A stretch of DNA of 64,000 bases from Anaerobacillus sp. CMMVII (GTDB lineage: Bacteria; Bacillota; Bacilli; Bacillales; Anaerobacillaceae), in NCBI RefSeq assembly GCF_025377685.1, contig NZ_JACEHK010000004.1, positions 47,191 to 111,190 of the forward strand, in the 5' to 3' direction. Below the pieces are notes generated by a model. It saw only the letters and a list, made by a program, of their open reading frames with translations, ran no database searches and was not told where the DNA came from. Of this stretch, positions 17,868 through 26,480 are shown one piece after another. Numbering within the stretch: position 1 is the first letter of the stretch; every line of letters starts with the position of its first letter. The position numbers were made by a program, and so were the translations under genes.

Positions 17868-18245
17868 ATGAGCGATAATCAACTAAATCGGTTTGAAGGA
17901 ATGCTAACCCAATTAGTATCAATGGTCGGGCATTTAAGCGAAGATGTAGATATAATCAAAGCAGACTTGGGAAATGTGAAAGCAGACTTGGCGAATGTAA
18001 AAGCAGACATGAGTAATATGAAAGCGGAAGTGGCGAATATAAAAGCAGACATGGCTGTTGTAAAAGAGGAAATGGCAAATGTAAAATTAGACTTGGCAAA
18101 TGTAAAGGAAACGCAGGAAAAGCAACATGCCGAAGTAATGGGTAAGTTTGAGTCAATGAGAATGGATCAAGAAATTACTTGGACTAAGACCTGTGATAAT
18201 GAACGGGATATTGAAAGACTAAAGATGCATATTTTAAAAATTTAA
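17868..18245 (+). CDS. Coiled-coil protein with seven-residue repeats
   Basis: 125 residues. Residues about 36-88 are built of 7-residue units of the type NVKADLA (NVKADLA, NVKADMS, NMKAEVA, NIKADMA and so on), i.e. a 21-bp DNA repeat. The end, NERDIERLKMHILKI, resembles the closing helix of small Bacillus coiled-coil proteins. Perfect AAAGGAGGTGAG site. Related genes of the same build lie at 28206, 30366 and 59253. Function unknown. Confidence 0.75.
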   Translation: MSDNQLNRFEGMLTQLVSMVGHLSEDVDIIKADLGNVKADLANVKADMSNMKAEVANIKADMAVVKEEMANVKLDLANVKETQEKQHAEVMGKFESMRMDQEITWTKTCDNERDIERLKMHILKI

Positions 18246-18311
18246 CTCAGTGGTACACTTCGAAACTTCCTCATCATTTAAAACTACCCGTAGATGGTCA
18301 GAAATGAATAG

Positions 18312-18355
18312 TAAAATAAAACAGTCGATCATCAAATCGGCTGTTTGTTTTATTT
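18312..18355 (+). terminator. Terminator
   Basis: AAAATAAAACAGTCGAT / ATCGGCTGTTTGTTTTATTTT stem, 7-nt loop. Confidence 0.7.
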
Positions 18356-18459
18356 TCAGCCCCTTTTTACTTTAATGAATTTCGTTTTCCTAAAGAAATG
18401 AACTAGTAAAGTATGGTAAAATTAAATTGTCGCAATTTTACATAAAGGGAGGTTGTTTG

Positions 18460-19752
18460 ATGTCTAAAAATGATTTAGTTATTTCACCCACTGTGGAAAG
18501 TACATATGAACTTCTTTTACAAGATCACGTGATAAAAGAAGTTATGGAGTTCTTAAAAATAGAAAATGAGACTACCTTAAAGGATCAAATCGAATTAACA
18601 GAGATTCCCGCGCCTACATTTAGTGAACAGGTGAGAGGAAATGACTACCGTAAACGATTAGAATTATTAGGGTTAAAAGACATCCATACCGATGAAGTTG
18701 GAAATGTATTTGGTGTTCGTCCAGGTACAAGCTCTGGTCCGACGATCGTTGTTTGTTCGCACTTAGACACTGTCTTTCCTAAAGGAACCGATGTGTCTGT
18801 AAAACATAGGGATGGAAAAGTATTTGCACCTGGAATTGCAGATGATGGAAGAGGCTTAGCGGTAGTTTTGACTTTATTAAAAGTGTTAAATCATTTTCAA
18901 ATCGAAACAAAAGGAGATATTTTGTTTGGAGCTACTGTAGGAGAAGAGGGGTTAGGAGACTTAAATGGTGTAAAGGCATTGTTTGAAAAGAAGATAAAAG
19001 ATATCGATGCTTTTATCTCTGTTGAACCAGGCTCACCATCTAGAATTACTTATTTAGCTACAGGAAGCCGTCGTTATAGCGTCACATACCGGGGGCGCGG
19101 TGGTCATAGTTTTGGCAATTTTGGTATCCCTAGTGCAATTCACGCGTTAGGCCGAGCGGTTGCGATGATCTCTCAATTGGAAACGCCGAGCGACCCGAAA
19201 ACGACCTTTAACGTTGGGACAATCAATGGGGGAACATCCGTTAATACGATTGCCGCTGAAGCAAACATGGTGATCGATTTGCGGTCTACTTCACAGAAAG
19301 AATTATTAAATCTTGAAGAAAATGCTTTGAAGATCATTCATCAGGCTGCAGCGGATGAAAATAAGCGTTGGGACAGTGAAGATCTTCAAGTGGAAATTAC
19401 CCAAGTTGGGGATCGACCTGCTGGTTCACAACCAATGGATGCAATGATTGTCCAGGCAGCAGTAGCAGCTACAAAGGCAATCGGATTTGAGCCAATCCTA
19501 GATGCTCCGAACAGCACGGATTCAAACGTCCCAATTAGCTTTGGGATTCCTGCTGTTACATTAGGTGGTGGTGGGGATTTCGGTGGCATCCATACACTGA
19601 AGGAATTCTTTGATCCAACAAATGCTTATTACGGACCACAACAAATTTTATTAACACTGCTGGGGCTTGTCGGCATGGAGGGTGTCAGTGAACCACTAAT
19701 CATCGGGAAAAAAGTAGATTTAAAGGGGGGAGCTGATGAGCGCTCTTGTTAA
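18460..19752 (+). CDS. M20 family metallopeptidase
   Basis: 430 residues. The co-catalytic zinc ligands of the M20 family are in place: His in CSHLDTV (about 101), Asp in IADDGRG (about 129), the Glu pair in VGEEGLGD (about 162) and a C-terminal His in GGIHTLKEFFD. The dimerisation domain (about 205-320) includes RGRGGHSFG. Closest in style to tripeptidase/aminoacylase-like cytosolic peptidases of Bacillus. ATG at 18460 follows AAGGGAGG. The next gene overlaps its end by 17 nt, suggesting coupling. Confidence 0.87.
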   Translation: MSKNDLVISPTVESTYELLLQDHVIKEVMEFLKIENETTLKDQIELTEIPAPTFSEQVRGNDYRKRLELLGLKDIHTDEVGNVFGVRPGTSSGPTIVVCSHLDTVFPKGTDVSVKHRDGKVFAPGIADDGRGLAVVLTLLKVLNHFQIETKGDILFGATVGEEGLGDLNGVKALFEKKIKDIDAFISVEPGSPSRITYLATGSRRYSVTYRGRGGHSFGNFGIPSAIHALGRAVAMISQLETPSDPKTTFNVGTINGGTSVNTIAAEANMVIDLRSTSQKELLNLEENALKIIHQAAADENKRWDSEDLQVEITQVGDRPAGSQPMDAMIVQAAVAATKAIGFEPILDAPNSTDSNVPISFGIPAVTLGGGGDFGGIHTLKEFFDPTNAYYGPQQILLTLLGLVGMEGVSEPLIIGKKVDLKGGADERSC

Positions 19753-20299
19753 TTTCCTTTATCTTTATATCGACTTCTCACTAGTGGCTATTTTTGTTAC
19801 GATTTCAGCATTGGTTTTGGGCATTGGTATAAAAATGAAAAGTAAGTTTTTTAAACGAATGGTCTTCGTTTTTTTGATAATCTTCTTGGTAGTAAATCAT
19901 CTGCAATTTACAACCTTCGAGAAGTTTGCCGCTAAGAAGATCAATGAAGAAACAGATATAAAAGAAGTGACAATTACGATTAGAGACACGTCGGGTGATT
20001 TTCCTGAGCGAAAAGCGAGTGTAACACTGAAGGATGAGGAAACGATTTACCAGATTCTATCAGATTTTGAAGCTATGAAACTTAAAAGACTTGTAATCGG
20101 TGAACGGCGTACAAGTTTTCAGGAGTTTGAAATTAGCTTCTTGACTACCAATCTAATGGATTTAAATTACTACCTTACAGATTCCTTTACCTTATATGTG
20201 GATGATGAGTACCTTAACAATTATCGAATTCTCGGTGAGACGAACCATTTAAGAACAATTGAAGAACTGATAGAGAACGAAGAAATCGGCTGGGAGTAG
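19736..20299 (+). CDS. Membrane protein of unknown function
   Basis: 187 residues. Two hydrophobic helices (about 8-30 and 39-57) are followed by a soluble domain of about 125 residues, mixed alpha/beta, that would face outward. No family recognised. AAAGGGGGGAG site inside the end of the M20 peptidase gene and a 17-nt overlap, so it is translated with it. Confidence 0.7.
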   Translation: MSALVNFLYLYIDFSLVAIFVTISALVLGIGIKMKSKFFKRMVFVFLIIFLVVNHLQFTTFEKFAAKKINEETDIKEVTITIRDTSGDFPERKASVTLKDEETIYQILSDFEAMKLKRLVIGERRTSFQEFEISFLTTNLMDLNYYLTDSFTLYVDDEYLNNYRILGETNHLRTIEELIENEEIGWE

Positions 20300-20301
20300 G
20301 A

Positions 20302-20378
20302 GGAAGCACGGGGACGGTTTTGCTGTTTCTTTCGTTTCGCCAAACGAAAGAAGCAACAGAACCGTCCCCACGCCTTCT
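20302..20378. repeat. GGAAGC/CCGTCCCC repeat, full copy
   Basis: Complete palindrome with GGAAGCACGGGGACGGTTTT on the left and AGAACCGTCCCCACGCCTTC on the right of a TTTCGTTTCGCCAAACGAAA hairpin tip. Directly 3' of the membrane protein gene. Confidence 0.9.
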
Positions 20379-20389
20379 TTTTTTCTTCT

Positions 20390-20405
20390 GGTGACATTCG
20401 TCACC
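20390..20405. promoter_or_regulatory. Fnr-like box
   Basis: GGTGACATTCGTCACC, a perfect 6-bp inverted repeat containing GTGA-N6-TCAC, close to the Fnr/CRP consensus TGTGA-N6-TCACA. A TGnTATTCT -10 at 20424-20432 would put the start site near 20439, so the box is centred near -41.5, the classic class II activator position. Confidence 0.45.
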
Positions 20406-20482
20406 TCAAAGAATTGTATTTCCTGATATTCTTAATTTATACGAAACATGCTTAAATTAATAATTTCAGGTGGTGTATCTAA

Positions 20483-20728
20483 ATGCTAAATGTAAAAATG
20501 GAAAATAATGTAGCAATTATTGATGTACGTGAAAACGTGTTAAGAGGGGAACATCCGAAAGATAAAGTTTTAGAATTTGTTCAAAAGGCAGAAGCGGGAA
20601 CATCCTTTGAAATTCATTTACCACTTAGGGGAGAACCAATGGTTATGTTACTCCAATCAATTGGAATGAGTGCGTACATCGAAGAAGTAGGTCCAGAACA
20701 TTTTCGAATTATTGCAGAAAAAAAGTAG
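20483..20728 (+). CDS. DUF2249-like / TusA-related small protein
   Basis: 81 residues. IIDVRENVLRGEHPKDKVLE, then GTSFEIHLPLRGEPMVMLLQ, then FRIIAEKK follows the fold pattern of the DUF2249/TusA-like alpha-beta domain (DxRxxxxxxHPxxxxL). The TusA Cys is absent. DUF2249 proteins often accompany denitrification or hypoxia genes; the Fnr-like box upstream agrees. Function unknown. AGGTGG lies 7-8 nt before the ATG. Confidence 0.65.
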   Translation: MLNVKMENNVAIIDVRENVLRGEHPKDKVLEFVQKAEAGTSFEIHLPLRGEPMVMLLQSIGMSAYIEEVGPEHFRIIAEKK

Positions 20729-20740
20729 GACTAAGGTTGA

Positions 20741-20780
20741 AAAAGGTGTCTGCCCCAAGCGTGAGGCAGACACCTTTTTA
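20741..20780 (+). terminator. Strong terminator
   Basis: AAAAGGTGTCTGCC / GGCAGACACCTTTTT perfect stem, 10-nt loop. Confidence 0.85.
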
Positions 20781-20800
20781 AGTTAAAGCAGTGAGAGAGA

Positions 20801-20859
20801 TCTTTCGCTTCTTTCGTTTAGCGAAACGAAGGAAGCAGCAGAACCGTCCCCATGCTTCC
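20801..20859. repeat. GGAAGC/CCGTCCCC repeat, right two thirds
   Basis: Hairpin tip TTCGTTTAGCGAAACGAAGG plus AGCAGCAGAACCGTCCCCAT; the left GGGGACGG arm is lost. It lies at the 3' end of pepF. Confidence 0.85.
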
Positions 20860-20861
20860 CC

Positions 20862-22688
20862 CTAAAAGCTTTCCTCTAACTCATCGACAATTCTTCCTAC
20901 ATGGGCGATGGCTTGTTTGATTACATCCATAGTGGACATGTCGAGTCCGGCCTGTTTATAGAGGTCAAGCCCGCTCATTGATCCTCCTAGTTTCAAGACA
21001 TTTGTCCATTGCTCACCGACGGCGCTTCCTTCTGTTTTGATCCGGTTCGCGATAACGGTGGAAGCAGAGGTACCGATCGAATAGGTAAAAGGATAAAGGC
21101 CCATATAGTAATGGGGCTGCCGCATCCAAGTCAATTTTGCTCCCTCATCTAGTTCAACAGTATCTCCCCAGAAATCCGATAAAATCGCTCCTTTTGTATT
21201 ACTAATAACCGCTGTTGTTAATGGTATTTTTTTATCTGCCATTTTATAAAGTCTGCGTAATAATTCAGCCTCTAAAATATGGGTGACACAATTATGATGG
21301 TAACTCATCATCGAATACATATTGAGCCAGCGATGCAATCTAGGATCATCGCGATTTCCTTTTAGGTAATTGACAATTAAGTGTTCTACTAATGTAGACG
21401 GTGCCTCAACAAACAATAATGACGCTCCGTCGTTAATTATTTTTTTGTTTTGAGAAGAAAGGGTGAAATGCAAAGCATGTCCAAGCTCGTGACCGAGAAG
21501 GAGCATATCAAATAAATTACCACCCCAAGGATAAAAGGAATAGCCATGAACGCCATGAACACCACCGCCAAAAGCGATCATTCTTCGTCCAACATTATCT
21601 CCTCTATAAACCCATCTGTCCGTAAAGGCTTTTCGCATTTGTTCCTGATATTCAGTACCTAGGACTCCTACAGCTTCGACAATAATTTCTCCAGCTTCTT
21701 TATAAGTGATAGGTGGATCAAATTCAGGATCTAATGGAGCTTTCACATCAGAGAACAACAGTTTATCTAATCCCAGCTGCCGTTTTCGTAAACGAGCATA
21801 TCGTTGCATATGTGGGGAAAGTTCCTGCTGAAAGGTATCCAAAACATCTTCAAAAAATGCTGTAGAAACGCCATCGCCTGCATAAAAGTGATTTGCTGCT
21901 GGTGTTGAATACTGAAGTAGATAATCCATCGTCGTAGGGTAGTTACGCAACTTCGCAATTGAGACATTTTTATTTATTTCACTAGATAAAGATTGCGCTA
22001 AGCCATGTTGGTATTTTTTTAACCCATCGGTTAATGATTGATAGGCGTTTCTGCGTAACTCTGTATCAGGAGAAGTTTCAATTTGGGTCATATACATGAA
22101 TAGTGAGACAGGCACCTCGTTACCAGACTTATCTTTTACTGGTTCAAATTTTAAGTCAGAGGCAGTCACTGTTAAATAAATGGAGTTAGGTGTGTTTAAC
22201 GTATGATTTAAAGAAGCTAAAAGATCCTCCATCTCAGGGGTTAACGAATGATCACGTATTTCTTCTATTTTTTCTAAAAAACGGTGATAATTCTCTAAAT
22301 CTTTTTCTTCACTTATGTAACTTTGTATCACTTCTTTAGGTAACTGTAGTAAAAGGTTTACTAAATTTGTACTAAGATTAAAAGATTTCTTTCCAAGAGT
22401 TTGTGAGCGACCAACCATCGTTTGATTCTCTGGATCTGTCCCGTCTTCCGAATATTTATAGAAAGCGTAGCTAGATGTTCGATTGTATTTTTCCATCAAA
22501 CGGTCATATCTTTCAAGCGTTTTAAGTGTTCCCTTAGCGCTATCTAAAGCGATGGCACCTATGTGAAACTCATCCAATTCATGTTCAACTTGAAGATAGG
22601 ATTTTTCCCATTCTTCATCGGAAGGGAAGATATCGGCTAGATTCCAAGTCTCTTCTAAAGGAATTTCTGAACGGGTTTTTAAACTCAT
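20862..22688 (-). CDS. pepF: Oligoendopeptidase F (M3 family)
   Basis: 608 residues, typical PepF length. The zinc motif HELGH lies at about residue 402 (LLGHELGHALHF), with the third ligand Glu in the LFVEAPST region about 25 residues on. The N-terminal PepF helical domain is at about 110-190. It is cytosolic and cleaves peptides of about 7-17 residues (family knowledge). AAAGGAG lies before the ATG. Copies of the GGAAGC repeat sit at both ends of the gene. Confidence 0.94.
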   Translation of the reverse strand: MSLKTRSEIPLEETWNLADIFPSDEEWEKSYLQVEHELDEFHIGAIALDSAKGTLKTLERYDRLMEKYNRTSSYAFYKYSEDGTDPENQTMVGRSQTLGKKSFNLSTNLVNLLLQLPKEVIQSYISEEKDLENYHRFLEKIEEIRDHSLTPEMEDLLASLNHTLNTPNSIYLTVTASDLKFEPVKDKSGNEVPVSLFMYMTQIETSPDTELRRNAYQSLTDGLKKYQHGLAQSLSSEINKNVSIAKLRNYPTTMDYLLQYSTPAANHFYAGDGVSTAFFEDVLDTFQQELSPHMQRYARLRKRQLGLDKLLFSDVKAPLDPEFDPPITYKEAGEIIVEAVGVLGTEYQEQMRKAFTDRWVYRGDNVGRRMIAFGGGVHGVHGYSFYPWGGNLFDMLLLGHELGHALHFTLSSQNKKIINDGASLLFVEAPSTLVEHLIVNYLKGNRDDPRLHRWLNMYSMMSYHHNCVTHILEAELLRRLYKMADKKIPLTTAVISNTKGAILSDFWGDTVELDEGAKLTWMRQPHYYMGLYPFTYSIGTSASTVIANRIKTEGSAVGEQWTNVLKLGGSMSGLDLYKQAGLDMSTMDVIKQAIAHVGRIVDELEESF

Positions 22689-22723
22689 AAAAACACACTC
22701 CTTTTTCTATTTATTGAAATAAA

Positions 22724-22788
22724 GGGACGTTTCTTTCGCTTCCTTCGTTTAGCGAAACGAAGGAAGCAGCAGAACCGTCCCCATGTTA
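22724..22788. repeat. GGAAGC/CCGTCCCC repeat between pepF and the S9 peptidase
   Basis: GGGACGTTTCTTTCGCTTCC on the left, AGAACCGTCCCCATG on the right. It lies between the pepF start and the 3' end of the next minus-strand gene. Confidence 0.85.
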
Positions 22789-22795
22789 CCAATTA

Positions 22796-24793
22796 CTACT
22801 TTCTACGGTCATCAAACCAACCAATCAAATGCTGTAAACGCTCTAAACGGTGCTTTGGTTTACCAGAGCGAGAGAGGTCATGGTTTTCATCAGGGAAACG
22901 GACAAGCTTCGTTTCTACACCAAGACGTTTTAGGGCAATATACCATTGCTCTGCTTGCTCCATTGGACAACGTAAGTCCTGTTCAGAGTGCAAGATTAGA
23001 GTTGGTGTTTTGACATTACGAGCAAATGTAAGTGGTGAAAGCTTTAATAGCTTCTCGACATCATCCCATAAATCTGCATGTCCATGCTGCCATTCAGTGA
23101 AGAAGAACCCTATATCACTTGTTCCGTAGAAGCTATGCCAGTTACAAATACTACGCTGAGTAACAGCTGCTTTGAAACGGTCAGTTCGTGTAACGATGAC
23201 ATTGGTCATATACCCACCGTAACTACCGCCCGTAACGAATAATTGCTCTTGATCGATATAGTTAAAGTTATCTAAAGCATAATCTACCCCAGCCATAATA
23301 TCCTCGTAGTCCATGCCACCGTAATCACCAATAACAGCATTTACGAATTCATGGCCATAACCGTGGCTTCCTCTTGGATTTGTGTATAGTACAACATAAC
23401 CTTTAGAGGCCATTAATTGCATTTCATGGTGTAAACCATTTCCGTACGCAGTAGCTGGACCACCATGGATTTGAAGAATCATCGGATATTTTTTACCATC
23501 TGCATATCCATAAGGCTTCAGTACCCAGCCTTCAATATCTTTTCCATCTGTGCTCTTGTAAAGGAAGTTTTCAGGAGTACTTAAATGAACTTCGTTATAA
23601 AGTTCTTGATTCCATTCCGTTAGCTTTTGAACGTTTTCTATATTAGTTAAATCTTGCGTTACTAAATCTCCGGTAGAATGAGGAGTCGCAAGAACTAAAA
23701 CCGCTTGATCCTCACTTACGATATCATAAGATGTCACTGTGGCCACAGAAGGAGAGAGGGCAGCTGAAACTTCACCTTCTAAATTCACCTTAAATAATTG
23801 GCAATCGCCTCCAACTGTTGCATTAAAGTAAATGTTAGAACTAGAAGCGTCCCAGATTAAGCGTTGCTCTGCCGTGTCATACTTCGCATCAACACCTACA
23901 AGGTTACCAACTGTATAATCAAAGGCTTCAGTTAGGTTTGTAAGTTTACCCGTTTCAGTTGAAAACAGGAGAACATTTGCATTACCTTGACTTCTTTCAC
24001 CACGTGCATGACCTACAGCTGCAAGCCATTTACCGTCTGGAGAGAGGGAAGGGGCCATAATATAACCGTTTCCTTGATAAAAAAGGCTTTCTTCCTTAGA
24101 GGTAAGATCAAATTTCCAAATCGCTGGGAGGTAGCCCCATTCTTGGTCTTCTGCTTTTGTTCCGATATAGAATAGTGTGTTTCCATCTGGAGAAAAACGC
24201 GGTTGGCCAAAATCATGTTCGCCATCAGTAATCTTTGTATACGATTTTGACTTAACGTCAAATACATAAACGTGCTTACGGTCTTCGTTATAGATACCAA
24301 CGCCGTCGCCTTTATAACGAAGTCTAGTAATGACTTTCACATCACTTTTTTCTTCTTTTTTCTCATCTTCCTTATCAGTAGTAAGCTTTAATTCACCACT
24401 GATCGTAACCGCAAGCTGACTACCGTCTGGAGACCAAACAAAATCACCAATTCCTTGCTTTACATCTGTTAATTGAAATGCTTCACCACCATCAGTAGGT
24501 AAAAGCCAAACTTGATTTTTTCCTGTACGATTAGAACGGAAGGCAATAGTCTTTCCATCTGGTGACCATTTAGGAGCAGTATCTTTTACTAATTGCTCCT
24601 TTGAATAATGTGATGTGAACTGTCTACCTTCACTTTTTAAATCAGTTACATAGATATAAGAATAGTAGCCATCTTTTTCTTTATCTACGTTCGTTAAAAC
24701 ATAAGCAGCTTTGTCTTTGTTAGGAGAAACTACTGGATCTCCAACAAATTTAAACTTACATAAATCTTCAGCTGTAATTGGACGTTTCGTCAT
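22796..24793 (-). CDS. S9 family peptidase (acylaminoacyl-peptidase / DPP-like)
   Basis: About 665 residues. The N-terminal beta-propeller (about 1-400) has TolB-like WSPDG repeats (KWSPDGKTIAF, WSPDGSQLAV, RFSPDGNTLFY, SLSPDGKWLAA). The C-terminal alpha/beta hydrolase has the nucleophile in GGSYGGY (about residue 525) and the His in DENHDLSRSG near the end; the Asp is in SEQDLRCP. It removes acylated or plain N-terminal residues from peptides. The ATG at 24793 is chosen because GGAGG overlaps the upstream ATG. Same direction as pepF; both are peptide-degrading enzymes. Confidence 0.92.
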   Translation of the reverse strand: MTKRPITAEDLCKFKFVGDPVVSPNKDKAAYVLTNVDKEKDGYYSYIYVTDLKSEGRQFTSHYSKEQLVKDTAPKWSPDGKTIAFRSNRTGKNQVWLLPTDGGEAFQLTDVKQGIGDFVWSPDGSQLAVTISGELKLTTDKEDEKKEEKSDVKVITRLRYKGDGVGIYNEDRKHVYVFDVKSKSYTKITDGEHDFGQPRFSPDGNTLFYIGTKAEDQEWGYLPAIWKFDLTSKEESLFYQGNGYIMAPSLSPDGKWLAAVGHARGERSQGNANVLLFSTETGKLTNLTEAFDYTVGNLVGVDAKYDTAEQRLIWDASSSNIYFNATVGGDCQLFKVNLEGEVSAALSPSVATVTSYDIVSEDQAVLVLATPHSTGDLVTQDLTNIENVQKLTEWNQELYNEVHLSTPENFLYKSTDGKDIEGWVLKPYGYADGKKYPMILQIHGGPATAYGNGLHHEMQLMASKGYVVLYTNPRGSHGYGHEFVNAVIGDYGGMDYEDIMAGVDYALDNFNYIDQEQLFVTGGSYGGYMTNVIVTRTDRFKAAVTQRSICNWHSFYGTSDIGFFFTEWQHGHADLWDDVEKLLKLSPLTFARNVKTPTLILHSEQDLRCPMEQAEQWYIALKRLGVETKLVRFPDENHDLSRSGKPKHRLERLQHLIGWFDDRRK

Positions 24794-24889
24794 TTTGCAT
24801 TCCTCCATATGTATATTAAATCTACCATTCTATTTTAACATTTCGACGTTCGAAATAAAATAAAAACGTTTTCTGGTTTTTCAGAAAAC

Positions 24890-24958
24890 ACGGGGACGGT
24901 TCTTTTGCTTCTTTCGTTTAGCGAAACGAAAGAAGCAGCAGAACCGTCCCCGTGCTTC
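24890..24958. repeat. GGAAGC/CCGTCCCC repeat, full copy
   Basis: ACACGGGGACGGTTCTTTTG to AGAACCGTCCCCGTGCTTC, lying between the S9 peptidase start and the dedA stop. Confidence 0.9.
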
Positions 24959-24962
24959 GTGC

Positions 24963-25550
24963 TTACCAAGTTCGGATTTTATCGATAACAAAATAACTGA
25001 TAACTCCAAGCCCTATAATAATCATTATTGGTAGTATTAAAGGCTGAGCAACATGCGTAATCCCCTGCCAATTTTCCCCTAACTGAATCCCTAAATATAA
25101 AAAGATCATCGTCCACGGAAGAATTGCTGCAATGGTATAAAAAATAAAAGTGGCGACTGGCATTTTAGCTACTCCAGCTGGAATGGAAATCGCATGACGA
25201 ATAACAGGCACAAACCATGCCGCAAAGACAACGATAGGACCATATTGCCTAAACCATTTTTCAGACATATTGAGATGCTTAGCTCTGATAAACAAATACT
25301 TTCCGTACTTCTCTAGAAAAGGTCTTCCTCCATAGCTGGCGATCCAATATAAAATAAGTTGAGCAATTGTACCTCCGAATACCGCACCAATGGTTGCACT
25401 AACAAACCCAACTTTTCCAGAAGAAATCAAATACCCTCCAAACCCTAGCACAAGTTCACTAGGAATGATCTCAATCATTAAACCTAATGCAATACCGATG
25501 GCCCCAAGCTCAGCAATAAATTCAAAAAATGCTATTAGAAATGCTTCCAT
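24963..25550 (-). CDS. DedA family membrane protein (VTT domain)
   Basis: 195 residues with 4-5 membrane segments. Diagnostic DedA features are the early IEIIPSELVLGFGGYLISSG and the amphipathic motif FAAWFVPVIRHAISIPAG (about 110-127) with the conserved Arg. These proteins act as lipid scramblases or transporters needed for membrane homeostasis, and some are important at alkaline pH (family knowledge). AGAGGCG site before the ATG. Confidence 0.88.
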   Translation of the reverse strand: MEAFLIAFFEFIAELGAIGIALGLMIEIIPSELVLGFGGYLISSGKVGFVSATIGAVFGGTIAQLILYWIASYGGRPFLEKYGKYLFIRAKHLNMSEKWFRQYGPIVVFAAWFVPVIRHAISIPAGVAKMPVATFIFYTIAAILPWTMIFLYLGIQLGENWQGITHVAQPLILPIMIIIGLGVISYFVIDKIRTW

Positions 25551-25618
25551 CTACCAACGCCTCTTTTTAAACAGACTTCTTTCATAGTAATATATGAGGG
25601 CAAGTCCAAATAAGTACT

Positions 25619-25689
25619 GGAAAGCATGGTTCTCGTGTTTCTTTCGTTTAGCGAAACGAAGGAAGCAGCAGAACCGTCCCCTGCTTTCC
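25619..25689. repeat. GGAAGC/CCGTCCCC repeat upstream of dedA
   Basis: GGAAAGCATGGTTCTCG to AGAACCGTCCCCTGCTTTCC, a slightly eroded full copy. Confidence 0.85.
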
Positions 25690-25803
25690 CATTTTTGAAA
25701 TCTTTGAGAAGAACCATTTCGAAATGTTTGTGAAATAATGCGCAAAAAGTGCTAAAATATTGCACAAATAGTATAATGAAATAAAACAAGGGGGTGAATG
25801 CTT

Positions 25804-26324
25804 ATGAAAATTAAATTTTTTGCAGTTACTTTTTTGGTCGTAGCGTTATTAATGGGTTGTAGTAGCGGAAATGACAATGAAGAAAATGAAGCAATAAACA
25901 TTAAAGAATTGGTGAATGATTACAGTGTAGGAAAGGAAACTGCGCTGAGAGCATCAATTACATCACAACAACTTTTGTGACAGAGAGTGCAGAGAGTGAG
26001 TTAATCTATGACTTACCTGAAAATGAATTTTTTGTTTCCATTGCACCCTATATTAATGAAACCCATCCTTGAATTAATCATAACTTGACAGGTTGTCAAG
26101 GAGAAATGGTCGAAGAAGAATTTGAAATATACATCGTAGACACTGATGGCAATGTAGTAGTAGACGAAAAGCTGAAGTCATTGAGTAACGGATTTATCGA
26201 TTTTTGGTTACCGAGGGACAAGACGTTTAACATAACAATTAAGCACGACGGAAAAATGGTAGAGTCAGAGTTTTCTACTTTTGAGGATGATGGCACTTGT
26301 ATTACTACGATGCAGCTAACGTAG
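25804..26324 (+). pseudogene. cueP: CueP-family copper-binding lipoprotein with TGA at a conserved Cys and one frameshift
   Basis: About 173 codons. A lipoprotein signal peptide with lipobox LLMGCSS is followed by NIKELVNDYSVGKETALRAS (typical CueP), ITSQQLL, a one-base shift near 25975, then VTESAESELIYDLPENEFFV, SIAPYINETHP, TGA (26070-26072), INHNLTGCQGEM and, at the end, DGTCITTMQLT. The spacing is TGA-x7-Cys and then Cys-x67-Cys, identical to the conserved C96, C104 and C172 of Salmonella CueP, so the TGA stands exactly for C96. The ATG at 25804 is 9 nt from GGGGG. CueP binds Cu(I) outside the membrane. See findings for the selenocysteine case. Confidence 0.85.
26084..26100 (+). promoter_or_regulatory. 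SECIS-like hairpin after the cueP TGA
   Basis: CTTGACA-GGT-TGTCAAG: perfect 7-bp stem, 3-nt loop GGT beginning with G, loop starting 18 nt after the TGA. This fits the general bacterial SECIS rules (16-37 nt spacing, G among the first two loop bases). Confidence 0.45.
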
Positions 26325-26328
26325 AAAA

Positions 26329-26355
26329 GAGCACCTAAGCAGGTGCTTTTTTTCT
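26329..26355 (+). terminator. Terminator of cueP
   Basis: AGCACCT / AGGTGCT stem, 4-nt loop, T7 tail. Confidence 0.85.
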
Positions 26356-26357
26356 TT

Positions 26358-26386
26358 GGAAGCAGCAGAACCGTCCCCACGCTTCC
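26358..26386 (+). repeat. GGAAGC/CCGTCCCC repeat, right half only
   Basis: GGAAGCAGCAGAACCGTCCC then CACGCTTCC, directly after the cueP terminator. Confidence 0.85.
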
Positions 26387-26480
26387 AACTTCAAGAAGGA
26401 GTAATGCTTTCTTTTATTGAATTTTAGAAAAGACGGTACTACAAGACATATGTAAAAGGAAAATTATCATGGAGGTGCGT

